The translations under genes and the position numbers were made by a program. The notes under the pieces are model-generated. The model made no database searches, was not told the DNA's origin, and worked only from the letters and a program-made list of their open reading frames with translations. Shown here in pieces: positions 44,548-53,336 of a stretch of DNA of 64,000 nt. The stretch is taken from contig JADJGC010000003.1 in NCBI GenBank assembly GCA_016708315.1, positions 248,001 to 312,000 of the forward strand, given 5' to 3'. The stretch is from a bacterium. GTDB taxonomy: Bacteria > Zixibacteria > MSB-5A5 > CAIYYT01. Within the stretch, counting starts at the first letter, position 1; every line of letters begins with the position of its first letter.

Positions 44548-45996
44548 ATGGCACGAATAGATTTCATGCGCCCCATCGAATTAGGGTTCAAGCCATTGAA
44601 GCGCTTGGCACCTGAGAAAATTCTGGCACTCAGTTTCGGTGGGTTCATCTTTGCGATGACATTTGTGCTGATGCTTCCGCAGTGTACAACCGGGGGGACA
44701 ATCAGTTTTATTGATGCACTATTCACGATTACATCAGCGACTTGCGTGACTGGGCTGACCGTAGTCGACACAGGCACTTATTTCACCCCTCTTGGACAGG
44801 GTGTCATTTTGCTGTCGATTCAGCTTGGCGGGATTGGCATTATGACTTTTTCGACATTTCTGCTGTACGTGTTTGGCAGGCGGCTCACAAGTCGAGATAC
44901 ATCCTTATTGAATACAAGCCTTGGTTCGACAAACGGCACAAGTGCAAGAGGGCTGTTGTTGACGGTCGTGATAATCACGGTCATCATCGAAGCAGTTGGG
45001 GCGATTCTGTTGTATTCGCGATTTGAACGCGACATGGGAACAAATGACGCAATTTGGTTTTCAGTTTTTCATTCCGTGTCGGCTTTCTGTAATGCCGGAT
45101 TTGGATTGCTCCCTGACAATCTGATGAAGTACGTCGGAAATCCGACGGTCAACATCACCGTGATGCTGCTGATTATGCTGGGTGGAATCGGATTCGTGGC
45201 ATTTCTGGAGTTGGAAAGATTCGTGATCTCTAGGTCACGACTACTCCTTGAGAAGCTGGGATTTTTGAAAGATTCGAGTTACTGGCAAGAGGCGCCATTT
45301 CGGTTTTCGATTCACTCCAAGATAGTAATCTCGGCTTCACTGTGGCTCGTGTTGATAGGCGCATTGCTGATAGGATTCTTGGAATTCAATAATGTTCAAG
45401 AGGGAATGCCTTGGTCAACGCGAATCCTGAGTTCGCTCTTTCAGTCAGTAACTCCGCGAACCGCTGGGTTCAATACAGTCGATATGAGCGCGCTTTCAGG
45501 AGCGACGCTGTTTGTGATAATGATCCTGATGTTCATAGGTGCTTCACCGGGTTCGACCGGCGGCGGCATCAAGACCTCGACTTTCGCCGTGCTCTTGGGC
45601 ATGGTAAGAGCACGCCTGAAACGACAAGATCATGTGGTGTATTTTGACCGGCGCATCAGTTCGTTTCTGCAATCAGAAGCCGTGACTTTTACTATTATCG
45701 CTAGCGCGGTTGTGATTGGTGGTGCTCTGCTGCTCCAGATCTTCGAAACAGGGGGCCAAGGACATCGTGCAAGCGGTGAGAAGTTTGTTGAACTGCTGTT
45801 TGAAGCTGTATCGGCGTTTGGTACTGTCGGGCTCTCTACTGGTGTCACGCCAAAACTTGCTCCGCTGAGCAAGGTCGTTTTGATTATCTTGATGTTTGTT
45901 GGCCGCGTTGGTCCGCTGACATTGGCATTGGCGATTAGTCGATACCGGCAGCCGGCCAAGGTCGTTTATCCTGAGGGCCGTGTAATCATCGGATAG
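44548..45996 (+). CDS. ktrB: potassium uptake channel subunit KtrB/TrkH
   Basis: 482 aa, hydrophobic throughout. The four pore loops each contain the selectivity Gly: TCVTGLTVVDT, AFCNAGFGLL, PRTAGFNTVDM and FGTVGLSTGVT. The size and the pairing with a single RCK protein downstream favour the Ktr type (Na-dependent) over Trk. GASPGSTGGGIKT is the family's intramembrane loop. Probably an operon with the next gene. Confidence 0.9.
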   Translation: MARIDFMRPIELGFKPLKRLAPEKILALSFGGFIFAMTFVLMLPQCTTGGTISFIDALFTITSATCVTGLTVVDTGTYFTPLGQGVILLSIQLGGIGIMTFSTFLLYVFGRRLTSRDTSLLNTSLGSTNGTSARGLLLTVVIITVIIEAVGAILLYSRFERDMGTNDAIWFSVFHSVSAFCNAGFGLLPDNLMKYVGNPTVNITVMLLIMLGGIGFVAFLELERFVISRSRLLLEKLGFLKDSSYWQEAPFRFSIHSKIVISASLWLVLIGALLIGFLEFNNVQEGMPWSTRILSSLFQSVTPRTAGFNTVDMSALSGATLFVIMILMFIGASPGSTGGGIKTSTFAVLLGMVRARLKRQDHVVYFDRRISSFLQSEAVTFTIIASAVVIGGALLLQIFETGGQGHRASGEKFVELLFEAVSAFGTVGLSTGVTPKLAPLSKVVLIILMFVGRVGPLTLALAISRYRQPAKVVYPEGRVIIG

Positions 45997-46055
45997 TGTT
46001 TTGATGAATCAATTTCTCAAGGCGAATTGATTCTGCCGTTGAGATGGGAGATAGA

Positions 46056-46721
46056 ATGAGAAAACGAGTATTCGGTATTATTGGATTGTCAAGCTTTGGC
46101 CACTATCTCGCGCTGGAGTTGGCGAAGCACGGCCACGATGTGACTGTCATCGACAGTGACAGTGAGAAGATTGAAGACATCAAGGACTACGTAGCTAAGG
46201 CGGTCGTTGGTGATGCTTCGGATCGCAAGACACTACAAGAGCTTGACCTGAGTTCGTGCGACGTGGTAGTCGTGAGTCTTGGCACAAGCATCGATGTCAG
46301 TATTCTGGCGACGCTCTATCTGCGCGAAATGGGCGTAAAGCAGATCATGGTAAAAGCAATCACGGTCGACCAGGGCAGGATAGTCGAGCTAATCGGCGCC
46401 GACGATGTTATCTTTCCGGAACGCGATATGGCAATGAGAGTCGCAAGCCAGCTTCGTTATCCGAATGTTATCGAGCAAATGACGTTGGGTGAGGATTTGC
46501 AGCTTGTCGAACTTGCTGTGCCGGATCGCTTCGTTGGAAAGAGTCTTTCCGATTTGAATCTGCGCCAAAATTACAATGTTCTCGTTGTCCTGATTCGTCA
46601 GACCATGCCTGCAAAGACAACGCTCTTACCGGCAGGCGATAGAGTGTTTCAACCTGACGAAGTACTGGTACTTCTCGGCGAAACCAAGTCAATCGAGAAA
46701 CTGCAAAATGAGCTGAGTTGA
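46056..46721 (+). CDS. ktrA: KtrA/TrkA-type RCK regulatory subunit
   Basis: 221 aa from ATG 46056, five bases after GGGAG; an ATG four codons earlier lacks a ribosome site. An RCK-N Rossmann domain (VFGIIGLSSFGHYLALELA, VTVIDSD) and an RCK-C domain (VPDRFVGKSLSDLNLRQ) are present. The glycine motif reads GLSSFG in place of GxGxxG, one Gly changed to Ser. It binds nucleotide and gates KtrB. Confidence 0.9.
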   Translation: MRKRVFGIIGLSSFGHYLALELAKHGHDVTVIDSDSEKIEDIKDYVAKAVVGDASDRKTLQELDLSSCDVVVVSLGTSIDVSILATLYLREMGVKQIMVKAITVDQGRIVELIGADDVIFPERDMAMRVASQLRYPNVIEQMTLGEDLQLVELAVPDRFVGKSLSDLNLRQNYNVLVVLIRQTMPAKTTLLPAGDRVFQPDEVLVLLGETKSIEKLQNELS

Positions 46722-46836
46722 TTTGGGCAACACCCCAGATTAGGATTAGTTAGGCCGATAAGTGAAAACTGCTCTCTTCAATTTGGGTTGATATGAATTA
46801 CTTTTTCCCTTCAAGTTAAATCACAGGAGTACTTCT

Positions 46837-47744
46837 ATGCGCCGATTTTTGTATCTGACAATGTTCTTGATTCTTGCCGGATTTGCCAATGCCTACTCCG
46901 AGGAAGTCAACGTTGATTCGCTGATTTCGCTGAGGTGGCAAAAGACAATGGTGCTCGACATTACTGCAGCCCAGACAGCCTACTCTGATTCGTGGCTGGG
47001 AGGCGAAGCTGGTACATTCGCCTGGGTCAGTAATCTGAATGCCAAAGTAGAGCGAAGATTCAGCCAGAAATTCAATCTCAAATCTAACCTGCGTTTAGCT
47101 TTTGGTCAGACAACGGTGCAGGACGAGGAGAGCAAGAGCTGGAGCAAGCCGAAGAAATCGACTGATCTCATCGACTGGGAAAACATTGCGACGTTTCCTT
47201 TGCAGGCCTTCGTTGATCCGTATGCGGCATTCCGATTTGAAAGCCAATTCCTTGATGCTTCAGTTGCTGCGAAGAAACGCTACCTTAATCCCATGAAGTT
47301 TACCTTCTCGGCGGGCATTGCGCGCATATTCTACCGACACGAAAAGGACGAAGTGTCAAGCCGCCTCGGTATGGCAGTTCGCCAGATACGCCGAAATGTG
47401 ATTACGGATATGGAGACTTTGGCAACAGAGGATTCAACGCAGACTGATGGCGGTATTGAGTCAGTTTCTGATGCCCAATTGACTCTGAGTAAACGGGTGC
47501 AGTACATCGGGAAGCTATCGCTTTACAAGGCTCTCTTTTCGTCACAAAGGACGAGGTGGAGGGGACTGATCTTGAGGGATACTGGAAATCGGTGGATGTC
47601 AACTTCGAAAATTCTCTCAAGGTGTCAGTGAGTAAAATCATGACAGTAATACTCTACAATCAGTTCCTCTATGACAAGGAGTTGTCAAAGAAGGGGCGTG
47701 TGAAACAGACGATGGGAGTTGGACTAACATTTACGATGTGGTAA
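46837..47744 (+). CDS. predicted outer-membrane protein (DUF3078-like), interrupted by a frameshift
   Basis: AGGAG and seven bases precede the ATG. Signal peptide ends NAYSEE. Body: SDSWLGGEAGTFAWVSNLNAKVERRFSQKFNLKS, a beta-rich barrel-like sequence reminiscent of DUF3078 proteins. The frame is lost near 47546-47548 (AAA); one extra A gives QKDEVEGTDLEGYW and continues in the other frame through VDVNFENSLKVSVSK to GVGLTFTMW at 47744. The restored protein is about 302 aa with an aromatic C-terminus typical of barrels. Confidence 0.7.
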
Positions 47745-47823
47745 AAAAGTGATGATTTCATTGAGAAAACATTGCAAAATTGGAAGTTTCTACCGATTCA
47801 TGTATAAGAGGAGAAACTGAGCG

Positions 47824-48144
47824 ATGATTATCGTAAGTGATACAGCAAGAGACAATATCAAGACAGTTATGTCTTCGCAGCACGCGAAGGGCAAGAATCT
47901 GGTACTTTACTTGCAGGGCGCAGGCTGAAGCGGTCCCCGAATGGGGATGACTCTGGAAGAGTCGGTAACTGGATTGGAGAAACTCGAATCAAACGGGATC
48001 GATGCATATATCGAGAGCGGGTTGCATGAGTTGGTCTGTCAACGAGGAGATATCTATATTGACTTTGTCGTTGATCGTCATGGAGGCAAGGGATTCTCAA
48101 TCGCAGTGAAACGAACAGCGGATGAGAAAAGCGATTGCTGTTAG
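47824..48144 (+). CDS. HesB/IscA-like selenoprotein (in-frame TGA read as selenocysteine)
   Basis: 106 aa counting Sec. ATG 47824 follows AGAGGAG. The frame runs 34 codons to a TGA at 47926-47928 and then, still in frame, 71 more to TAG at 48142. The sequence around it is LYLQGAG-U-SGPRMGMTLEE. In IscA/HesB proteins the first conserved cysteine stands exactly there (GxCSG), so UGA replaces a catalytic/ligand Cys. I know of a HesB-like selenoprotein family with this motif. The end reads DEKSDCC, without the CGC of classic IscA. Sec genes are not in this window. Confidence 0.8.
47926..47963 (+). promoter_or_regulatory. candidate bacterial SECIS element
   Basis: Directly after the TGA, GACTC (47949-47953) and GAGTC (47959-47963) pair around a TGGAA loop whose G lies at loop position 2, 25 bases past the UGA. 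A second short hairpin, TCCCC-GAAT-GGGGA, lies between. Distance and loop G fit the loose bacterial SECIS pattern, but the stem is short. Confidence 0.45.
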
Positions 48145-48167
48145 TAATCAGTTGATCAGAATGAATC

Positions 48168-48204
48168 AATCGGCAAGTGCAGATGCACTTGCCGATTTTG
48201 TTTT
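48168..48204 (+). terminator. rho-independent terminator after the selenoprotein gene
   Basis: A 13-14-base perfect stem (AATCGGCAAGTGC / GCACTTGCCGATT) is followed by TTGTTTT, 24 bases after the stop codon. Confidence 0.9.
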
Positions 48205-48249
48205 GGGTCAATTTGGCTTTACGCGAACTTTCAACGCTCTCAAGCTCAA

Positions 48250-48903
48250 TCAAACAGTTTTTCCGTCCATTTTACGAATCAGGTTTGAGCCTTCGACAAT
48301 TGGTGGAATTCCTCGGGCAATACATACGACAGCCGTGACAATCGCACTGATGTATCCGATTTCAAATCCAATTGTTACAAATCGTTCGGTTAGAAAAGGG
48401 AATTCGTGCCAAAGTCGATCGAGTGCGGAAATAAGTAGCAACCATCCAAATGTGAATGCCTTGAGAATCGCATAGCCCGTGCGCATGATCGGGGATCCGG
48501 TTAGGAACTTCCCGATGGAACTCTGCATCATTGTCGTCTTGCCGAACGCGGTAAATCCAAATTGCAGTAGATAATTGCGGATGCTGTCGGTGAGAATGGC
48601 GCGCGAAGTCACCGCAATTGGAATCCACACGGGGACTAATTCTAGATCAGCCAACACAATCCAGAGCACGGTTTCCAGGATTCGGTCTCCGGCAATATCA
48701 AGAACGCTACCCAACTGGGACTGTTCATGCAGCTTGCGGGCGAGGAACCCATCGAGCCAATCGCCAACAATTACCAATATTGCGAGAAATGCCGCCAACA
48801 AACGTGACCACATATTGTTGTCATAAACTAAGAGAACGAGCCAAAAGACGATGCCGATTCGAGCGATTGTCACTCGATTTGCCCAGGACATTATTCGCGC
48901 CAT
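48250..48903 (-). CDS. CDP-alcohol phosphatidyltransferase (PgsA-like)
   Basis: 217 aa with several membrane helices. The signature DGx2ARx8Gx3Dx3D is complete: DGFLARKLHEQSQLGSVLDIAGD. It transfers a phosphatidyl group from CDP-diacylglycerol to an alcohol; glycerol 3-phosphate (PgsA) or inositol phosphate are both possible. GGAGG precedes the ATG. It converges with the selenoprotein gene, the terminator between them. Confidence 0.85.
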   Translation of the reverse strand: MARIMSWANRVTIARIGIVFWLVLLVYDNNMWSRLLAAFLAILVIVGDWLDGFLARKLHEQSQLGSVLDIAGDRILETVLWIVLADLELVPVWIPIAVTSRAILTDSIRNYLLQFGFTAFGKTTMMQSSIGKFLTGSPIMRTGYAILKAFTFGWLLLISALDRLWHEFPFLTERFVTIGFEIGYISAIVTAVVCIARGIPPIVEGSNLIRKMDGKTV

Positions 48904-49015
48904 GCCTTGCCTCCAAGTGCTTGATAGTGCATTACTTGAAACTAAGAGCCTGCAAGATTCAGCGCAAGCTTATTAGGCAAGAGAGAAATAGACAAAATTG
49001 TCTTGACTATATTCG

Positions 49016-49021
49016 TATAAT
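49016..49021 (+). promoter_or_regulatory. -10 box for the riboflavin operon
   Basis: A perfect TATAAT, about 15 bases before the FMN aptamer. The TTGACT at 49003 is too close to be its -35; a poor -35 is expected for a regulated promoter or a different factor is used. Confidence 0.45.
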
Positions 49022-49036
49022 GAACAGATTAGGTAT

Positions 49037-49147
49037 GTCTTCGGGGTGAGGTGAAATTCCTCGATCGGCGGTACAGCCCGCGAGTCTCGAAAGGGACAGA
49101 GCCGGTTAAATTCCGGCGCCGACGGTATAGTCCGGATGGTAGAAGAC
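49037..49147 (+). promoter_or_regulatory. FMN riboswitch (RFN element)
   Basis: The outer stem is GTCTTC / GAAGAC (49037-49042, 49142-49147). Inside are the conserved RFN segments GGGGTGAGGTGAAATTCC, GATCGGCGGTACAGCCCGCGAG, GCCGGTTAAATTCCGGCGCC and GACGGTATAGTCCGGATGG. It senses FMN and sits ahead of ribD. A terminator hairpin follows at 49250, consistent with control by transcription attenuation. Confidence 0.95.
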
Positions 49148-49249
49148 AAACGACCTGACGCTCACGGAATGGTTCCGTTTGAAGTGTCTTGTCGCTCCAA
49201 GCCCGCAAAGCAGTCATGTATGATGCTATGCAGCGGTGCTTGTAAATCC

Positions 49250-49274
49250 CCCGAAGGCCACTTCGGGTTTTTTT
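49250..49274 (+). terminator. riboswitch-controlled terminator before ribD
   Basis: CCCGAAG-GCCA-CTTCGGG and seven T residues ending at 49274; the ribD ATG begins at the next base. Expression platform of the FMN riboswitch. Confidence 0.88.
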
Positions 49275-50318
49275 ATGGTCTTTGAAGAACACATGAAACG
49301 CGCACTCGAGTTAGCGGCTTCGGCACTCGGACAAACGAGAACCAACCCGCTGGTAGGCGCTGTCATTGTCAAAGATGGGCTGGTGATCGCCGAAGGATAC
49401 CATCGGTGCTACGGAGCAGACCACGCCGAGGTCGACGCGATCAATCGCGCTGGTGATAAGGCGGCCGGTGCTGAGATGTATGTGACGCTTGAACCCTGCG
49501 TTCATTTCGGAAAGACCCCACCCTGTGTGCAGGCAATCAAGGCGGCTGGAATCCGACGTGTCTTGGTCGCTACAGTTGATCCCAATCCAATTGTAAATGG
49601 TGCGGGAATCAGATCACTACAGGAAACTGGAGTCGAAGTCGAGGTAGGAATTTGTGAAGAAGAGGCGAAACGGCTCAATGAGGCATACTTCAAGTTTATC
49701 ACTACAGGAATGCCGTTCGTTACTGTTAAGATCGCCCAGACCATTGATGGAATGATTGCAGATTCTGCGAATGACTCAAAGTGGATAACGTCAGAAGAAG
49801 CGCGCCGTAAGGTGCACACGCTTCGATCAACTGTTGATGCCGTTCTCGTCGGCGCTATGACGGCAAGAATTGATGATCCTGTGCTGTCAAGCCACGGAAT
49901 CGGCAAGGACCCATTGCGGCTTGTTATAACGAAGTCTGGTGAATTGCGCAGCAATCTCAAGATCAATGATCCGAATACCGGTGGACAGACTATCGTGATT
50001 GGTCCCGACAACGAAACGGAAAGAGTACGTGACGACTTTTGGACCGTTGGTACGGATATACGCACTTTGCTTAAGAAGACAGCATCCGAAGGCGTCGCCC
50101 ACTTGTTGGTAGAAGGGGGAGGAAGCGTCTTCTCGCAATTCATCGAGTCGGGCCTAGTGGACAAGTACATCTTTGTGATCGCGCCAAAGCTTCTCGGTTC
50201 CGGCAAGCCCGCATATAATAGCCAGAAGAATCGCAAGATATTGGAGACGCTCAATTTGAAGTTCAAGAGCTGGGAGTCGATCGGCGGCGATTTGTGGGTA
50301 GAGGCTTATCCGAGTTAG
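49275..50318 (+). CDS. ribD: bifunctional pyrimidine deaminase/reductase RibD
   Basis: 347 aa from ATG 49275, directly behind the terminator T-run; ATG 49293 is a second option. The deaminase half has HAEVDAI and PCVHFGKTPPC for zinc, the reductase half TVKIAQTIDGMIA, SKWITSEEARR and LLVEGGGSVFSQF. It performs steps two and three of riboflavin synthesis. First gene of ribD-ribE-ribBA-ribH-nusB under the FMN riboswitch. Confidence 0.94.
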   Translation: MVFEEHMKRALELAASALGQTRTNPLVGAVIVKDGLVIAEGYHRCYGADHAEVDAINRAGDKAAGAEMYVTLEPCVHFGKTPPCVQAIKAAGIRRVLVATVDPNPIVNGAGIRSLQETGVEVEVGICEEEAKRLNEAYFKFITTGMPFVTVKIAQTIDGMIADSANDSKWITSEEARRKVHTLRSTVDAVLVGAMTARIDDPVLSSHGIGKDPLRLVITKSGELRSNLKINDPNTGGQTIVIGPDNETERVRDDFWTVGTDIRTLLKKTASEGVAHLLVEGGGSVFSQFIESGLVDKYIFVIAPKLLGSGKPAYNSQKNRKILETLNLKFKSWESIGGDLWVEAYPS

Positions 50319-50326
50319 GGTATCGA

Positions 50327-50968
50327 ATGTTTACCGGAATCATACAAGATATTGGCAAGATAACCACGATGAAGAATCAAGGCGATAACGTCGTGATTTC
50401 GGTTCAGAGCAAATTGGTTGACGCATCGATGTTGATTGGCGATTCGGTCGCTATCGGCGGTGTTTGCCTGACGGTGACCACGCTGGATCTGACTTCGCGG
50501 CAGTTCACGGTAACTGCAGTGGAAGAAACACTGCGCAAGACAACATTGGGCCGCTTACGCAGCGGTTCGGAAGTGAATCTCGAACCTGCGCTCCGTCCTT
50601 CGGATCGATTGGGCGGACACTTCGTGCAGGGGCACGTCGATTCTGTCGGCAAATGCGAACGAATCGATATTCGTGACGGTAGCTGGCTGACAACGATTGC
50701 CATCGACGAGCGATTTCGGGAACTTGTAGTTGATAAAGGGTCGATAGCCATTGATGGTGTCAGTTTGACCGCCTACGAAGTTTCGAATGCCGCTTTCACG
50801 GTTAGCATTATTCCGCACACTCTTGAGGCTACGACGATGAAGTCTCTCAAGGCTGGGGATCTTGTTAATATCGAGTTCGACATACTTGGAAAATATGTTC
50901 AACGAATGGTAAACAAGACCAGCGAGTCTGGTCTGAGCATTGAGCGACTCAAGAACTATGGATTTTAG
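50327..50968 (+). CDS. ribE: riboflavin synthase alpha chain
   Basis: 213 aa from ATG 50327 after AGGG, with MFTGIIQDIG as usual for the family. Two similar lumazine-binding halves (SVAIGGVCLTVT ... LGGHFVQGHVD and SIAIDGVSLTAY ...) are typical. It dismutates two lumazines to riboflavin. Upstream in-frame codons overlap ribD and are rejected. Confidence 0.94.
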   Translation: MFTGIIQDIGKITTMKNQGDNVVISVQSKLVDASMLIGDSVAIGGVCLTVTTLDLTSRQFTVTAVEETLRKTTLGRLRSGSEVNLEPALRPSDRLGGHFVQGHVDSVGKCERIDIRDGSWLTTIAIDERFRELVVDKGSIAIDGVSLTAYEVSNAAFTVSIIPHTLEATTMKSLKAGDLVNIEFDILGKYVQRMVNKTSESGLSIERLKNYGF

Positions 50969-50997
50969 TACACACTTGATATATGGGAGTGAAATCT

Positions 50998-52250
50998 ATG
51001 CCTAATGTCACATTGAAGCGCGACGAGCAAAATCTCTTCGATGATGTGGCAGCCGCAATCGAGGACATACGCAACGGGAAGATCATCATCGTCGTCGACG
51101 ACGAGGACCGCGAAAATGAAGGCGACTTCATTATGGCCGCCGACAAGGCTACTCCGGATGCAATCAATTTTATGATTACTCACGGCCGCGGCCTGTTGTG
51201 TGTTTCGTTGACGCGGGACATCATCAAGAAGCTCAAGTTGGGACCGATGACAACAGAGAACACGGCTCTGCTTGGCACTCGATTCACGGTGAGCGTCGAT
51301 GCAGTCAAGAACACGACGACGGGTATTTCGGCTTTTGACCGTGCAGAGACAATTCAGCAGATTATGTCTGCGGACTGCCGTCCTGAGGATTTGGCAAGGC
51401 CGGGACATGTGTTTCCGTTGGAGGCGCTACCGGGCGGCGTACTCGCTCGTGCGGGCCACAGCGAGGCTTCAGTGGACCTCGCTCGTTTGGCGGGACTCAA
51501 TTCCGGTGCGGTGTTATGTGAAATAATGTCCGCTGATGGCTCTATGGCTCGCGTAAACGAGCTGCGCGGTGTAGCAGATCGATTTGATTTGAAGTTGATT
51601 ACCATTAAGGACCTGATCGCTTATCGCCACAAGCATGAGAATCTGATTCAGAAGATCGTTGATGTCGATTTTCCGACTGAATATGGCAATTTCAGGCTGC
51701 ACCTGTATCGTTCGGATATTGACGACCATCATCATATCGCGTTGGTTAAGGAGATGTCAAGAATCAGGAGAATGTGCTCTTGCGGGTTCATTCTCAATGC
51801 CTGACTGGAGACGTTTTCTCTTCGGCGCGCTGTGATTGCGGAGACCAACTCAGGGCTGCGATGATGATGATCGAGAAGGAGGGGAGCGGCGTGGTACTTT
51901 ACATGCGCCAGGAAGGTCGCGGTATCGGATTGGCAAATAAGATACTGGCGTACAGTCTTCAGGACAAGGGACGCGACACAGTTGAAGCGAACAACGACTT
52001 GGGATTCAAGGATGATTTACGGGACTACGGCATTGGCGCCCAGATTCTATCGGATCTTGGACTCACGACAATTCGGTTGATTACAAATAATCCGCGCAAG
52101 ATCATCGGACTCGAAGGCTATGGCCTGAAAGTAACGGAGCGCGTTGCATCGATAATCCCGCCGACAAAACACAATGCCCGCTATTTGGAGACAAAGCGGG
52201 ATAAATTAGGCCATCTATTGGGCGTATTTCACGAGGTACAAAATGGGTAA
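50998..52250 (+). CDS. ribBA: bifunctional DHBP synthase / GTP cyclohydrolase II RibBA, split by a one-base deletion
   Basis: ATG 50998 follows GGAGTGA. RibB domain: VVDDEDRENEGDFIMAA, THGRGLLCVSL, HVFPL and RAGHSEASVDLARLAG. The frame breaks at GG 51750-51751: a third G would give ALVKGDVKNQENVLLRVHSQCLTGDV, joining the RibA domain with its zinc cysteines (CLTGDVFSSARCDCGDQ) and RQEGRGIGL. The restored protein has 417 aa, the normal RibBA length. Both domains are intact otherwise, so a sequence error is likely. Confidence 0.9.
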
Positions 52251-52710
52251 AGTGTATAAGGGCGAGCTGGTAGTTCGCGACAAGAAGTTTGCAATCTGCA
52301 TTGCGCGATTTAACTCACTACTTACAGAGCGACTACTGGAAGGAGCCAAAGACTGCCTGATTCGTCATGGTTCAACCATTGAGAGTATTGATGAATTCTG
52401 GGTGCCGGGATCATTTGAGCTGCCTTACATTGCGTCCAAGATCGTTGAACAGAAAAAGTATGATGCCGTAATCTGCGTTGGTGCGGTCATTCGCGGTGAT
52501 ACGCCGCATTTCGAGTACATTGCTGCGGAAGTCACCAAAGGTATTGCTTCAATCTCGCTGCAGTCCGGTGTGCCGGTGATTTACGGAGTTATCACTTGCG
52601 ACAATATCGAGCAGGGCATTGAAAGAGCAGGGACAAAAGCCGGCAATAAGGGCTGGGATGCTGCAATGACTGCAATTGAGATGGTCAACCTTTATCGGTC
52701 GATTTCGTAA
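52243..52710 (+). CDS. ribH: 6,7-dimethyl-8-ribityllumazine synthase
   Basis: 155 aa. Family blocks: FAICIARFNSLLTERLLEGA, WVPGSFELPYIA, CVGAVIRGDTPHFEYIA (catalytic His) and GVITCDNIEQGIERAGTKAGNKG. It overlaps ribBA by eight bases and belongs to the riboflavin operon. Confidence 0.95.
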   Translation: MGKVYKGELVVRDKKFAICIARFNSLLTERLLEGAKDCLIRHGSTIESIDEFWVPGSFELPYIASKIVEQKKYDAVICVGAVIRGDTPHFEYIAAEVTKGIASISLQSGVPVIYGVITCDNIEQGIERAGTKAGNKGWDAAMTAIEMVNLYRSIS

Positions 52711-52713
52711 GCC

Positions 52714-53139
52714 ATGGGACAACGCAAGAAAGCTCGTGAGTTGGCGCTTAAGTGCCTTTATGCCCATGAATCGACTGGACAGGATGTTGACTCGGTCTGT
52801 GAGTCGCTCTTGGCAAATTCGGATCTGGGGGAAGACTCGACCGAGTATGCTGGTCGGCTATTTCGTAAAGTTGCGGGTATGCTAACTGAGTTGGATGGCC
52901 ATATTGAGAAATTTTCTCAGAATTGGCGTCTGGAACGAATTGCCATGGTCGACAAGAACATACTTCGCATTGCGATATGCGAATTGACATGCTTTCCCGA
53001 CATTCCCGCTCGCGTCGCTATCAATGAGGGAGTGGAGTTGGCAAAGAAGTACTCTTCACAAGAATCGTCGCGGTTTGTGAATGGGCTTCTCGATGCAGTT
53101 AATAAGCACCTCGAGAAGGAGCCGCTGCCAAAGAAGTGA
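52714..53139 (+). CDS. nusB: transcription antitermination factor NusB
   Basis: 141 aa, starting four bases after ribH. It begins with the RNA-binding ARELALKCLYAHES and continues with the helical LERIAMVDKNILRIAICEL and RVAINEGVELAKKYSS typical of NusB. A ribH-nusB pair is common in bacteria; here it comes under the same riboswitch-controlled transcript. Confidence 0.93.
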   Translation: MGQRKKARELALKCLYAHESTGQDVDSVCESLLANSDLGEDSTEYAGRLFRKVAGMLTELDGHIEKFSQNWRLERIAMVDKNILRIAICELTCFPDIPARVAINEGVELAKKYSSQESSRFVNGLLDAVNKHLEKEPLPKK

Positions 53140-53336
53140 GACCAGGCGGCTAGGCCAGAAGCGATAGAATCGAGAATCGGCAGTTTCCCGGCAACAGTTG
53201 CAAAGTTAGGGGCGGATTTTTCCTTTGGCGATGAGCCGGTTTCTGTGTATATTCGGCGCCAAATTATTTCGTCCATTTCAGCGCGTCACGGGTATATCAG
53301 CTTAGTAAATAAGGCTGTGACGTTGAGGAGGTTACA

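Noticed and set aside
48989..49021. TTGACT at 49003 as the -35 of the rib operon
   Set aside because: It is only seven bases from the TATAAT, far too close for a sigma70 promoter.
51740..51804. Programmed frameshift in RibBA
   Set aside because: There is no slippery heptamer or clear stimulatory structure, and a single added G restores the family sequence exactly; a sequencing or assembly deletion is simpler.
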